A stretch of 64,000 nt of DNA from Amyelois transitella. Its lineage: Eukaryota; Arthropoda; Insecta; Lepidoptera; Pyralidae. Where the stretch lies: NCBI RefSeq assembly GCF_032362555.1, contig NC_083514.1, positions 7,177,001-7,241,000 on the forward strand, given 5' to 3'. The notes beneath the pieces were generated by a model. It did no database searches. It had not been told where the DNA came from and worked only from the letters and a program-made list of their open reading frames with translations. The position numbers and the translations under genes are program-made. Shown here one piece after another: positions 1 through 13,000 of this stretch (position 1 is its first letter; each line of letters starts with the position of its first letter).

Positions 1-1196
1 TGGAGTAGGGCTGCTTCTCTTTAAAATAAAACTATATTATTTTGTTACTGTGTAAAGTTCTATGCAATAAAGATATTTCATACATACATGTATTGCTGAT
101 TACTTATGGATTTCAGTTTGATAAAGGTAAGGTCATAAAAAGTACTGTACTCACGTAGCTGATCTCGTATACAAAACTAGGTAACCATAAGTATATTTTG
201 ACTTTGAGCGTTCTGTAATCTGAGAAATGTACCTCGCGTCCTCAAAACTGCCGTTAACTTTCCCTGGGTAATTTCAGGAAATCTCTCCTAGTGAATCCTT
301 AGAGATAAAGAAGCCATTTTCTTAAATGTTTAAACAGCCATTTACTTGAACATTGATTAATATAGTTAGATAAAACCTACCAAATATGTTTTGTTTAAAA
401 TTAATTGTTTTCACAACAGTCCGTATTATTTTCATAAATAAAATAATATTGCATTCCTAATAGGGCAAACTGTTGTTATAATTAAATGTATTTCTATGCA
501 TCCACGTGTCTACACAGTTAATCAATAAATATTTTTGAGTCCGAGTTTATATGCCAAATTTCAAGTCTCCAGACCCAGCAATTGGGGCTGTGCGTTGATA
601 AGACAGTCACACACTTTGACATTTTATTAGATATGGATAGAGGTTTACAGAGTTTAGATGCAAATGTGTAGGCGTCTAAATTTGACAGCCCTATGTAAAT
701 CCTATTTACAGTGGCAACAGCAATCCGTCCAACTTCCAGTCGTTGTACTCGATCACCTCCATAATTAGGGCTGACTAATAAGCGAAGATAAACATTAAAA
801 TAAATGGACCAAAGACCAGTAGAATTGTCAGTAGTTTTGAATAGAATAGCGTCCACTTTTTATCCTATCATCTCTTAGTTCAGAGTCTGATTCTTATATG
901 TAAATACTTCAAAAATTGGGTCGACATTTTGTATACCTAGATACTTATCCCACGTTTCAGTAACTCCGTGATTTTCGGACGTATACAAATACAATTTACT
1001 TATTGTTACGAAGTGGCTGTAAGAAGCCCTCCAGTTCTAGGTAGGCCAATCTGAAGAACCCCAATTTTATATCAGGCAATGCAATGATTCTGCATTATAA
1101 CTATACATATATATAATTTAATTCTACTGAAGAAGCCATACCTACATACTTCGATACTTATTGAAAAGCCATAATTTGAGCGGAGGACTATATAGG
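1..1196. other. AT-rich intergenic stretch, no recognised gene
   Basis: I see no recognisable gene, RNA or element here. The only long open stretch is on the minus strand at 518-856, listed separately as doubtful. Base composition is typical of the rest of the intergenic DNA. Confidence 0.5.
518..856 (-). other. Unidentified open stretch, 112 codons, no ATG start
   Basis: The frame is open for 112 codons but starts at GTG (minus strand of 856-854) directly after an upstream TAA; the first internal ATG is far inside, before SKCVTVLSTH. Composition is not low-complexity and the sequence looks protein-like (for example NCWVWRLEIW near the end). No domain is recognised, and no convincing splice acceptor was found at the upstream end. 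It may be a decayed transposon or viral fragment, an exon of an unseen gene, or chance. Confidence 0.15.
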
Positions 1197-1394
1197 ACCG
1201 TGTGATTCCCGACACTAATTGAAAAAATAATAGGACTACTCCATCTCTTTTCCATGGTAAAAGGCGACTAAGGGATTAGCTTATATACTTAGGATTCTTC
1301 TTTTAGGCGATGGGCTAGCAACCGGTCACTATTTGAATCTCAATTCTATCTTTAAGCCAAACAGCTGAACGTGGTCTTTCAGTATGTATGTATG
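1197..1394 (+). repeat. SINE-like repeat, family A, near full length
   Basis: Starts with a CCGTGTGATTCCC head and ends in TATGTATGTATG. The shared internal blocks are present in order: ATGG..GTAAAAGGCGACTAAGGG, AGGCGATGGGCTAGCAACC, TCACTATTTGAATCTCAATT and AGCTGAACGTGG. The block containing CAAGACTGTTGGCTCTGTC is missing. Same family as the copies at 33121-33385, 49802-50092 and 57396-57634. Confidence 0.8.
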
Positions 1395-1570
1395 ACTTAT
1401 ATAAATATATCGATATATAAATTGAACGATATATCACAACCATAGATATAATATTATTACGATTTGTAAAACCGGAACACAATACTAAGCCTTCTCGTCC
1501 TTCTACTCCTATGAAGAGAAGCCCGCAGGCTTCCGGGACCCCTCCAGGACACAACCGGGATACCTGAGTA

Positions 1571-2872
1571 TAGGGGGAAGTCCCCTAGCGCCGAACGGCA
1601 GGTAGTACCGAACGAATGCGGTACCTTTAAAAATAAGCAAACGAAAGCGGTCATTTGTGGTGAGAAAGCAAGAGACAAAGCTAGATAAGCCGCGGGCGGC
1701 GCTGCAGCAGTCAGTTATGCTCAGAGCGGCCGTGAGAAGAGATGCATTCATTTTGCGCGGGAACGTGACGTATCATGTACATAAGAAAATACCGGTTCTT
1801 ACAAGATTTACGAGTGGAGACATTCCTATTAGAGTTTAAGTTGTCTTTGGTAAGTATTAATGCAATTTTAGTACTTAAAACTAATATTAAATAAGTACGT
1901 TTGAGTTAATTCTCATATTCATTTTTTTCTATGAGCCCCTAGTACCGAACAGTGTATTTTCCCCTATGACCGAACAATTATTTTTCTGCAATTATTTTAT
2001 TTTCATTGATGTTAAAAATTTCATTTTATGGTTTCAGATAATCTTATATATTAATAATGGTGAGGGCGAAAAAAGGTCGTTCATCATTCAAAACTCCAGC
2101 CTTTGGACAGGTCGTTCATGAAACCCTTTAAGAATGCCTATAATGAACAATGTGGGATGTGGATAAGAGCTTATTCAGGGGCTAGAATTACTGAATTCGA
2201 TATTGCTGGACTTGTTTCAGAGGCTTTTAAAAAGGTAGCACATTATGACATAGCAACAGCATTTTTGACGAAAATATTTTCAGTGATTTGGATTATTTGC
2301 CAAGCGAAATTACGAATATTCCAATGGAAGAACGTTATGAAAATCTAGCCTATCCATCCAGTTCTTCACGTGCAGATTTTGAGGAAGTGATTGATAGACA
2401 TGCCCCTAGTATTCCTCAAAATTTACTGGAACAAGCGCCTGTTGTGGATATTTTACCAGAAAGCCCATTAATGTCGGTTGCAAGAAAAACACAAGTCTCT
2501 CACCTCAGCCTTCTTTTAGCAAAGTTCCAGAATCAGTGCAACTCGTGTAAAGAATGGGCTCAAGAGGCATGCGCTGATATTCCAGAGTGCTCTGACATGT
2601 ATATTTGTGACAGGTGTAACCTTTACTAAAAGTGTTAGGTCATAAGGACCATTTTTAGGTATGTTCGGTACTAGGTGCCACAGAATGATGAACCAAAAAT
2701 TAATGCCCATGATTAGCTATAATTTTCACTAAGAATTTGTATTCTGTTAATTTATTTACATGTCTACGATTGTTGTGTACCCAATAATGTGAAATAAATT
2801 AATAGAAATCAATTCGTATTTTTTTTAATGCCCTCTAAGCTTAGGTGTTCGGCACTGCGGGACTTCCCCCTA
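1571..2872 (+). mobile_element. Internally deleted pogo-like DNA transposon (element P1)
   Basis: The ends are inverted: TAGGGGGAAGTCCC at 1571 and its reverse complement finishing at 2872. TA lies immediately outside both ends (1569-1570, 2873-2874), the target duplication of the Tc1/mariner/pogo superfamily. Inside each end is a repeated motif around TAGTACCGAAC: forward at 1583, 1602, 1939 and 1965, inverted at 2663 and 2847. The interior carries fragments of a DDE_1 transposase. At 1302 bp and with most of the transposase missing it is non-autonomous. Confidence 0.8.
2057..2629 (+). pseudogene. Remnant pogo-like (DDE_1) transposase
   Basis: An ATG at 2057 opens with MVRAKKGR, the usual style of a pogo-like transposase N-terminus, but runs out of frame after about 20 codons. 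From 2103 another frame reads LDRSFMKPFKNAYNEQCG, matching the segment after the catalytic core (typically QPLD...FxPLK) in DDE_1 proteins. A further small deletion and frameshift near 2250-2290 leads to DLDYLPSEITN and a C-terminal cysteine-rich finger (CNSCKEW...CADIPEC...YICDRC) ending at 2629. The helix-turn-helix and the upstream catalytic acids are gone. The protein cannot be functional as it stands. Confidence 0.75.
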
Positions 2873-4016
2873 TATGTCATAAAAATTATGACGTGAAGAG
2901 TTTATTCAAGAAAGGCCATATTTTGCGAGATGGTGGAATTTATATTTTAATATAAAAATAATAATTTCTGAAAATAATTACCGTTTATTTTAAACATGAG
3001 AGGGTTCGTTTCGTAGCACGTGTAGGGAAAGACGAAGTCGTCACAGAAAGTATTGAGTGTCGCGGAAGTGTGCGGCACCCTGTCACTTTTTGTTTAATTT
3101 TTTCTTTGACAGCGCTAATTGCTTCACGGTTTTGGTTGCACAAAATTATTTCTCACAATAATTTACATTTTATAGCTAGGTTGGTTATCTCTATTCTCAT
3201 AATTACTTAGTTTACTATTTATTAACTCACCAAAATTTTACCAATGTGTCTTGTCTATGCTAACTAAATTTAGGATCTGACTTACTGTGTGTTACTGTTT
3301 CTTTGTGATACTTAATCAATAATAATCATGACTTTTTTAATGTACATATTTTCGAGACCAAAGTTAGGTACAATATAAGTACAAATTAGTGGTAATTACA
3401 GAAAATATGCAACATGTGGTTTACAGCATGGTAGACCAAGATGGCCTTACCAAACCGTCCAGTTTAGACTTAAGGATTTCAAGCATATATAGCACTTACC
3501 AACCTGACAATATTTTTTTATTTATTTCCCAAAACTAAATTTCTATATAGCAATTATTTGAGTTAGCAAACAAATAAGATCAATCAATCAAAATCAAAAT
3601 CAAATCAATCAAAATAATTTATTTGTAAATACAGGTAAGATAGCAAACGAATTTACCAATTAGTAGCATGTAGTAGGTTGACTATAAAAAGTGAAATGGA
3701 TAAGGATGGGTGACATATCCATCTGTACGCTAGTCATTTTGGGATTTTGGGATAATCCTGGATTGTAGGGAGGGGCATCGAAAAGCGCCGCCCAACGATC
3801 TACTACCTACGCCGCCTTGCGCCAGCGCATTTCATACGACACCAATCCTGTAGTTCAGATAACACATTTGAAATAAAAATATGTGCGCAGAATTCAAAAT
3901 TACAATCTAGGTATTTTTAAAATTAGAAAATCGTAATAAATTAAAAGTAAATCTGAAGAATGTCTTAACAACCAGTGATGTGATATATTTTTTAATTAAA
4001 TGTGTGTGACAACAAA
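2873..4016 (+). promoter_or_regulatory. Upstream region and probable 5' UTR of HLH54F
   Basis: This stretch lies between element P1 and the HLH54F start codon. It holds a relatively GC-rich patch at about 3000-3085 with an E-box CACGTG at 3019-3024, AT-rich simple sequence near 3590-3615, and a second GC-rich patch at 3765-3830. I cannot place the transcription start. Assignment as regulatory rests only on position. Confidence 0.3.
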
Positions 4017-7000
4017 ATGCCGAGGAAACGCGCCAATAGATCTCCCCCTGTCGAAAAACTGTCGGATGAAGCTGATGACGATGACTACTTCTTTGATGAC
4101 TCTCAATCTAGTTCTGGTAAGTAAAAAAATGGTGTAAGTAAAAAACATTGTTATTTTTACATATTTCGAGTGTGCTTCAAACTTCACTAAGCAGTCACTG
4201 GCAATTAAGTGAAGCAATTTCAAAAATTTAATAATTGTAATATTTTTTATGATTGGAAATTCCGACGGCTTTGATTAACGCGGAAACGTAGCTTACGAGC
4301 AATAATGCATCGTTTTGTTTTAGATGTATGGATTCCAAAGAATTATTAAGATATTTGCTCCATTGTCATATTTTTGCCCTTTTCCTGTCAATTCAAAAGC
4401 CTTTATTACTAATTTACAGATTTACAAATACATATACAACTGTAATAATAAAAAAACACAGTCTCCATCTGCGTGTCTCTTTGACACAAAGGCCTCCTCC
4501 AGATCTTTTCACTTTTCACTTTCACAAGGCCTCTTATCTTTAACGAACCTTAATTCTAACAACTTCAATTTAAAATCTTACTTATTTAATGGAATTGCAT
4601 ACAACAATGGAAAAATTCAAAACAAAATTATAATTTCGGTACAGGACAATTAATCGTTCAATTTGATAAATTACCTCCGTTAAAAATGTAAGCTACGATT
4701 TGCTACGAGCGCGCTACAGTTATGCTACGAAAAATTAAAAGATTTTTACCTCTTCAAAATAAATAAGTAGGTATATTTACATATATTACTTATTTCCGTT
4801 TGCGGTTTGGCTCGCGTAAACTTTTAACTACGTGTTTTTCTGATATCTCTTTAGCAGATTTTGTATGAAAAGTTGGGAAACATCCATATAGGACTTAGCG
4901 CAACAAACGTTAGCACTAGAAGCATAGTCACTATTAAATAGAAATCACAATAGAAAAATGTTTCCATGGATAAGTACTTACTTCGTTATCCTCCGAAAGT
5001 AAATCTGTATTTCAACACACGTTAGATTTGTAGGTGGAACTGCTCTTAGCTTAGATGATTCGCATTTTGTTCACAGGAAGCATTACTTTTATTAATTTCC
5101 TAGGAATTGTATAAAATGACGGATTCCGTGCATTTCCGATATTGGTATGGATTAATTACTTACTTAAACAGACCTAACTCCCTCGATAGCAACGGAAGGT
5201 GAAACCATGAACACGCAAAGATGAAAGAGATTTGGTTGATTGATACACTCGTATACACTACACTATTGTGGGGGTTATGTAATTTGCTAAAAAAATAGAA
5301 ATTTTCGTTGCAGGTCGAAGTACACAGGAGCCCCAACACAGAAACGCGGCGAACGCACGAGAAAGGGCCAGAATGCGTGTTCTTTCTAAGGCATTCTGCA
5401 GGTTCGTGAAGACCTAGAGAACATATTCGAGCTAACTTCCTCAGCTAGTATTAATTCTGGTTTAACCCTGATCTATGTGGAGAGGAGCACGGGCTACGCG
5501 GTTTGACCATGAACCTGGATTGGGATTTTACACGAAGTGACTTCCCGTAAATCTCCGCCACCTTTACAGGAGAACCTTATCCATATTGAATCTAAAGCTG
5601 AAAAGCTGGTCTAGATATTTATCTATATGCATCCTTTGGTGAAGTATCAAACTTGCAGATGCAGGGGAACCTTAACCAGCTTGCATCAATATAATTTACT
5701 TCCTTGAAATGACAATGAGTGAGACTTGTTCTACAGGTTGGAACATCTTAGCAGGAGACACTTACCTATCTACCTTGGGCCAATTAACCTTACCTTCTCT
5801 CAACATCGAACTTTCAATGAAAGATAAAAGGCTATCTACTTGTTCTCGTTCTTTAGATTGAAGACAACCTTACCGTGGGTCCCAGCAGACACCAAGCTGT
5901 CCAAACTGGACACGCTGCGGCTGGCAGCCTCCTACATAGCACACCTGCGGGCGTTGCTGCACGAACCGAGATCTGCGCACACGCCGCCGCATCCACTTAG
6001 CTTGGTAAATAGTTTGATGACAATCATCTCATCATTAATTAGATATAGTAATCGAAAATAATAATTTAACACTACTGAGTTATAAGAAATAGTGTTTCGT
6101 GGGCCTGTCTGCAATGTGAATAGGTAAATATGTAGTTTTCCACGGAGTTGTAAAACTGTATAACAAGATGAAACGGTTATATTGAATTGGTGACTATGGT
6201 GCAGTGCAGTTATCCATTTATTGTGACTACTTTTACTGTTTCTATAATAGATAGATAGATAGACTCTTTATTGCACCATAAGAAAAAGAAAAACAGAAAA
6301 AAAAATCTATACTAATATTATTAAGCTGAAGAGTTTGTATGTTTGAACGCGCTAATCTCTGGAACTGCTGGTTCGAATTGAAAAATTCTTTTTGCGTTGA
6401 ATATTCCATTCATTGAGGAAGGTTTTGGCTATATAACATCACGCTGCATCTATAAGGAGCGAAGAAATAATGGAAAATGTGAAAAAAATCGGAGAAATTA
6501 TTCATCCTTGAGGGCTTCAATGATGCCCAAAATAACTATTCCACGCGGACGAAATCGCCGGCACAGCTAGTATATAATATTAGGCACCCGAATCCTATAC
6601 AACGTAAAAAAAATCTTAAATTATTTTGCTAAGCGATTAATTAACAGATCTTCCACAAACAACATATTAATCACAGCACGAAGCTATTAGACGTCACTCA
6701 GTGCTTAACACGCGGGTTTAAAAACGCACCGCCCACATGTCCCGCAACATCGCCGTCTAATTGTTCACAATTTATCCCCCTGTCACACTTGTCATCCCGT
6801 TAATTCTTCGGGATAGAGGCACGAGTCCCGGCCGCAATGAATCACAGGCATTTGCTAAAATCTGTCGTCGATGGATTGTGCCACGTTCCACGAAGGCCCA
6901 CAGCTTTTGATTGATAGGGGGATTAAACCATCTTTGAAGAAATGTTGAAACTAAGTTATATTATGTATCAACAACGTTTGCATAGAAAGTCAAATAAATT

Positions 7001-8547
7001 TTGCATAATCCCGTCCCGTTGTCTATGCAATCGCTTGGATTGTTGGCAGAAAAAATTGAAAAAAGCTTTGAATTAATACTTGGACGCCTTGAAACTTTGA
7101 TACTTATAACAAACCTACATCAAAGCTTTTGCCCGGAATTCGATAACTTAGTAAGTTAGTCTCCTTTTTCTTTATATCTTAAATTATTGATCTAACTTTT
7201 GCATTGACAACATCGTGGGTGTCCTCAAAGTCCGTGGCCATTTTTTAAACAAACGCTGTTGTAAAAAAATAAGAGTCTCTTGGAATCCTTTCTTAAAACA
7301 TAAACAGTGGAATAAACTGGAGAGATAGAAACAAAAAGGTTATGTCAACAAACTTCATCGCGAGCTGACCAAAAGTTTGCAGCTGTTCGGATTATAAATA
7401 AAGTTTATACCCGGACGTTAACGCGTTTATTGTTTTTCTTCATCCTTTGTCTTTGCTTCAAACTACATAGGTTAGGTAGATACTCAATTGTTTTGAGGTA
7501 TATGGTACAAAACATTCATTACTTTGGAAATAAAGTAGGAATGATTTTTATTCATAAATATAGAATTTGGTTGCACCGGCGCGAGTCCTTTATATTTTGA
7601 ATGTCCTTTAATTTCCTAAATGTTTACCTTACTTAGCCCTAGATAAAAATGACGGTATTTTAATCCACCACGTCCCTGAACTAAACATAAATTGTCTCAC
7701 AGGATCGACCTCTACATGTGGTGCCCAAAAGGGCAAAAGTGTTTACTTGCATGGATATAAAAAGTGCGGTCAAGCTGTATAGTACGCAATAAATGAGCAT
7801 ATTCACACTTGATACTGAACTGGTTGGGGGGTCTCAAACACTTTTGGAATAATGACAAACAGTAAATGGACTAACACATGGTAGGAGGTGAAGAGGTTGT
7901 AAATATCTACACAACCCGGTAGTCATACAAAATGGACAAAAGTTAAAAAAAATTTGAATTATTGTTAACGATAAAAGCTGATGATAGAACTATTGATAAA
8001 GATAAAAAAAGACGGACCCCAGGCCCAAAAAATGTTCCAGGGCAAAGATTATAGCATCTACCTATACCTAACTGATTTTAAACTTTCGCGTTGCATTATA
8101 CTATTTATTAATAAAAACCTGTTTTATTTATAAATAAGTAGTATACCCACTTACTAAGTTGGAAGTAAAATCAGTTGATAAATAACGATAATTTTATTTA
8201 AATTCAATTGTGTTAGTATTACTTCAATTAACAATTGACAGAAAAATTGGTAACTTTAATAACTTAACTTCCAGGCTTGGCCTTTCGCCTTCCAACACGG
8301 TGGCAGCATCAGCTGTTCCATTTCTCAGAGGTGGAACGTGAATCAAGGTAATGAAAGCAGCCGAATGGAAACTCAACAAAGGCCTTGTAACGTCCCGAAC
8401 GGGGCTTGCAATGAGAATTACACCCAAGACTATTGTGAAAACGAATATGAAGAGAGGTGCTATGAGGACCTGACGAAGGAATCATGTGGCCAAGTGCAAT
8501 ACTGCGAGTATGGGTATAACGAAAATTATTATAATATGAGAAATTAG
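4017..8547 (+). CDS. HLH54F: HLH54F, bHLH transcription factor (TCF21/musculin family)
   Basis: Four coding exons: 4017-4116, 5314-5401, 5857-6004 and 8275-8547, all GT-AG with matching phases; 202 residues. Residues about 42-95 form the bHLH domain. The basic region [13 protein letters not shown] includes the Glu (residue 50) that contacts the CANNTG E-box, and the helices read KTTLPWVP and [19 protein letters not shown]. This is nearly identical to TCF21/capsulin and musculin, whose insect member is HLH54F. After the domain, HPLSLAWPF (108-116) corresponds to the HPVNLTWPF motif of TCF21. In Drosophila the gene specifies the caudal visceral mesoderm that forms longitudinal gut muscle; a similar nuclear role is inferred. 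The start is the first ATG of an acidic exon ([10 protein letters not shown] then [12 protein letters not shown]). The C-terminal tail is unusually rich in Cys, Asn, Glu and Tyr. Confidence 0.93.
5461..5580 (-). repeat. tRNA-derived SINE fragment, family B (HLH54F intron 2)
   Basis: Contains CCTGGATTGGG, a ...ACACGAAGTGACTTCC... block and CTCCGCCACCTTTACAGG, matching the better preserved copy at 35165-35520. Only the body is present; the tRNA-like head is missing. Confidence 0.6.
6246..6262. repeat. (ATAG)n microsatellite
   Basis: Four tandem ATAG units in HLH54F intron 3, followed by CTCTTTATTGCACCAT, a motif also seen in the LINE-derived region near 37560. Confidence 0.7.
6307..6573 (+). 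repeat. Dispersed repeat, family C, in HLH54F intron 3
   Basis: About 265 bp starting CTATACTAATATTATTAAGC and ending ACGCGGACGAAATCGCCGGC. The body includes GCGCTAATCTCTGG, TATATAACATCACGCTGCA, GAGCGAAGAAATAATGG and GATGCCCAAAATAACTATTC. Two inverted copies occur at 23406-23660 and 34106-34365. It resembles the short non-coding repeats found next to lepidopteran LINE ends; the class is not certain. Confidence 0.75.
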
Positions 8548-8702
8548 ACAAAATTTATAAAAAATGAAACTATGTGTCAAATTATAAGCATTCTTTAAGT
8601 TAGGTAATTAGTGGAAATTATCCGTCATATCGATAACTTCTTTCGGGAGGGCGTAAAATATATTATCTTGACCCTTAAATATTTTTTTTTCTATAATAAT
8701 TA

Positions 8703-8708
8703 AATAAA
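8703..8708 (+). terminator. Probable HLH54F polyadenylation signal
   Basis: AATAAA, 156 bases after the stop codon, first canonical signal on the coding strand. Confidence 0.5.
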
Positions 8709-8784
8709 CCATATTTGCATATATACTGTACTTAAATATACATACTGTACTGGCGTTCTTGTAAACGCTGTAACGACGTCATTC

Positions 8785-8845
8785 AATTTGAAATATAGGT
8801 GCAAAAGGGGGTAAAAAAGATCTAGCTGGGTCCCATGTCTGGGAA
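8785..8845. repeat. Short dispersed repeat, copy 1
   Basis: TTGAAATATAGGTGCA followed by ...GATCTAGCT.G.TCCC. The same order of blocks recurs at 16972-17020. The family is not recognised. Confidence 0.5.
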
Positions 8846-9319
8846 AATGCATTCGTTCGATCGATCCCCACCAAAGGATAGTTTTATTTTTGTTTTAATT
8901 ATTTATTATGGATCTTCTAACATCCACCAGTTGATGTATTTATACGAGTCAGTACTTATATTGGATATCAAAGCAAAATTACAACAAACCAAAGATTATA
9001 ATAAAAAAAAACAAACTTATTTGCTTATTATTTTACTCCCCTTAATACCTAACCTATTTCAGAGTCGGAAATCTATTTGAAAGATTAGTAAATAGTACAA
9101 AGTGGGTAACATAATACGTTACAAAGTGGTCTTCACATCAGCCGCCGCCAACCTGACAAAACAAACAAATTGCTCGCCGTCGGAGAAACAGAAAACATTT
9201 CTACCGGAAACAAAACAAAATCTGCGTAGCTGGATAATTATATAGGAAAATGTTTTTTAGTTAATTCAGTACGTATAAATTGACAGTGTACCTTATTGGT
9301 AAAGTTAACATATATACAT

Positions 9320-9402
9320 ATGTATATCTTATTTGGTTTTTGTCCCTTACGAGGTAGACAGACCCAAATAATCTCATAAAGTCTGCAAGGCCACGTTCAA
9401 CT
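9320..9402 (-). repeat. SINE family A fragment (3' part)
   Basis: Contains GTCCCTTACGAGGTAGACAG and GGCCACGTTCAAC, a degenerate match to the family A tail region. Confidence 0.6.
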
Positions 9403-10044
9403 TTTTAAAAAACAATATAAGAACAAGTAAAAAAAATTAATCAATTCCAATCTATTTTTGACTAGCTTTTGCGGGGCTTTGGACTCGTGGGAATGTTCAG
9501 AAAAACAGTAGGTATTTTATTCCTATGTCATTCCTTGAGGTCTATCTATCTGTGTACTGTCATCAAAATCGGTTCTTTAGTTTAAAGTATGTAGTTGTGT
9601 CTACGGGAATAATTAATTTAAAAAAATCCTAATGGCACTAGTGATGCATATCATTTGGTCCATGAGGAAAACGTGAGTTTTTGAGTTTATTCGTTACAAG
9701 CATAAAAAATACAAGTCTTTTCTCTGTATTAGTGTGGATTCGACACTCCCAGATAGTAGTAGACAGTAAATGTCTGTTTAGTTTTAGAAATAATATATTA
9801 TTAATAATACAATCACTGCCAAAAATTTTAAGAGTTCCCACAATTTATCCAAGTTCCCATTTTCACAAGTGGTTATGGAGTCAACTCCGAATCATTCCTT
9901 GAAAAAATTATTAGTCGGTTTACATTTAACCGGTCAATCGCATCAAATCGAAGGATTTTTTTTAACCGTCTAGTTATTACCGCCCGTTTATTTGAAGTCC
10001 ATTGATTTATAAGAGGAAAAACTGAAACAGTAGATTAGCCGGTG

Positions 10045-13000
10045 AAAACTTTATTTATTTTATAAGAATAATAATTTTATGTATTATGCTACAGCTCGTT
10101 ATAAATATTGTTTAGATTATTTACAACAAATCGTAATGTAAAACTTAAGCGAGGCATGTTTTGGTAATTTTTCTATAAATAATTTACATTAACTTAAGTA
10201 TTTATAACTAAAGCAAGGTGCGACTGTCCATCACATAATTTGTCATAATAATAAAATAAATTTACAAAAATACCTTAACTAAACGGGCATAGCATACCAG
10301 TGGCAGTAAAATTTGGTTAAACAAAGATCTACAAAACTTACTTTTTGTATAAAACATGGAATTACTCTAATTTTAGTAGAATAAAAAGCATTATAAGCTA
10401 CAAATCATAATGTACGGCTGGACAACATTATTGAAAATAATTATTTATTATATTTATGGAGATTATTAAAAATATAAGACCATAAGTTAAAATACAACCT
10501 ACCTCAGTTCTTAAGCGATACATAACTAATCACTTTCAGATAATCTTGGAACTAGATTTAATTTTGTTAATAACATTAATATGTATAGTAAACTATTTAT
10601 TACAGTGAAGAAGAGAAAGGTCATCAACTTCACTATAATTTTGACACTCTTATATCGTATGTGAATTCGTTAAGAGTCAAATAAGAGCACATTTTTTACA
10701 AAAAATTTCTAAACCACAAAATATTCATTATACCTATTTAGATTGTTTTCAATGTGGCTACCCTGTTGTTTGTCGTTAAATCGCCGCCGTATCCGCTGTA
10801 CGCGAAGTAAATTTAACTAAAAATACTGCATCTTAGCACAATTTCGGTAAACGTTGCTTACCGCCACACGATAGTAGGACGACTTTTGATAACTTTTGTA
10901 GGTATAAACATCAGCCTCAGGCCAATGCATCTTGGGTGATTTACATGAATAGTAAACCTATTTTAGGTAAAAAAAATCGGCACTTGTTATGGCCATGTAA
11001 GTTACCGACCACATTTGTTTTTTCATATTACTGAAAATCTACTTGCGGATCGGACAGAGTTTTCCTGACATACAAAGAATAATAAAATAAATACATATTT
11101 CAATATTTTGTAGCTGACCCATTTTCCTGGTCGAATCATCAAAAACTCTACACATATGTAGCTGTGTCTGTGACATTCCGCTCATAACTAAGGTTGGGAT
11201 TTAGTGCCTAAGTTATTTATATAATTTCCATAAACTGTATACATTTGCTGATATAAAGTTTCAAGTCTAACTAGGTATGTGATCGAAAATCAACTTGCAA
11301 TGTCTGCGTTGCGCAAATAAAATTAAGGCCGCTTATTATAAAAAAGAAAGTTACTTATGTGAGATTGTTTCAGAAAAAAAATATCAGCATCTTTACTTAT
11401 CTATGTTGGATCAGATAAGGGAAATACAAAATTGAGAATTTTCAGTCTGTACACCTTTTTTAAAATTTATAGTTTTTATATGTATTTAATTTAATATTGA
11501 ACCTAATTGGCCTAGTCTCGTAATTTTTTTATCAAGTATTCAGATCAGCAAATGATGAGCGAGTTTAGTCAATAAACGAATGGTAACCGGGGCGTTAAAT
11601 AATATTATGTATACTCCTTTCTATCAGCCCTAACACACTAAGCTATTAAATACTTTTTCCACTAAATGAATTATATTCATGCACCTTAACCTAATACTTA
11701 TCAAGCATTTATTTTCTGTATCAAATTTAATTATAATAGAAATTATAATTATAAAATATTACTACTCTACCATATTTTTGGTAGCTTCCTAGCTTTTACA
11801 TGTAAGACTATCATAATATGAAATATACTTATTTTTTTAAGTTAGCTAGATATCTATTCGATTGAACTGTTGTGTATTTCTTTATACTTTATAGACGCAA
11901 ATATCATACCGCTATTCGATTGCTACAGATATTAGGTATGTGTAACGTGATTTTATTTCTCTCTAGACTTGTTATTTCACTAAAGACAATAAAACGTATG
12001 TTTTTATCAAATTTGGGTGAAATGTACCTCACTCATACATAAAAATTGACCCCTCAAAGTGTTCAACTATAGATCTTAACTAAGATATATTGTATTGCAT
12101 GATAACTTACAAAATGTTCTTCCCAAAATTTCTACAAAAATATCGTTGATACTACTTGTCACTAAGAATTATTGCTTTGCTTGCGAATTAGTTTATAAAA
12201 AAAATTACAATATGTAAGACAGCGTATTATTGCTCGAGACAGAATAATAACATCCATTATGATGCAGGTATAGCATTCTTACATTGTTCCAATATATTGG
12301 CCTCTATATTTAATGGTACTTTTGCCTATTATCCTCTACAATATTGTTAATATGTACTTACTATTTATTTAACTAAGACTTATTCAATAAAACCGATGCG
12401 AAATCAGTCAATATTTTCTACTAAATATTGTGATGGGTGTCGTTTATAATTAGATATTATTTTATTAATATAAACATTTTTACGCATGTTGTATACAATT
12501 TACTAAAATCGTACATTTATGATTAAAGCCCGAATTCCAGAGTATTAATTATATATTGTGATAGTGCACACTACCTTATTGCATTAAAATTAAACTAAAT
12601 CAACCGACCATTCAGATAATACAGTTTAAAAGTTTATTGCGCGTGTAAAAATTTACTAATGACCTGCTGAATAAAATATAATTATTAAAGTGCTCAATAT
12701 TAATGCAAAGTTGATTAATGAATACCAATATATTTTCAGTCAATAGTAGTAAATAATTTTTTTTTGTTTTATATTCATGATGCGTACGGTTTTTTAATTA
12801 TTTACAGAAAAACATCAAATCATTCTTTTTATTGAATATTAAATTGTAAATTCGATTTTATTTGAACCTAATATTAATTTGAAGACTTTCAAACCATACG
12901 TAACTATTTGGCGTTTCAACAACGATAAAACCGAAGCTGAATAAATAAATCATACCTTTACAAATAAATAATGAGCAAACGGGGTACATATTCAACTAGA

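Larger units (their letters stand above)
8548..10044. other. HLH54F 3' UTR and repeat-bearing spacer
   Basis: After the HLH54F stop, an AATAAA lies at 8703-8708. Beyond it are a short dispersed repeat (8785-8845), a family A SINE fragment (9320-9402) and a degenerate LINE-tail-like segment near 9460-9600 (GACTAGCTTTTGCGGGGCTT). No further gene is seen. Confidence 0.5.
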
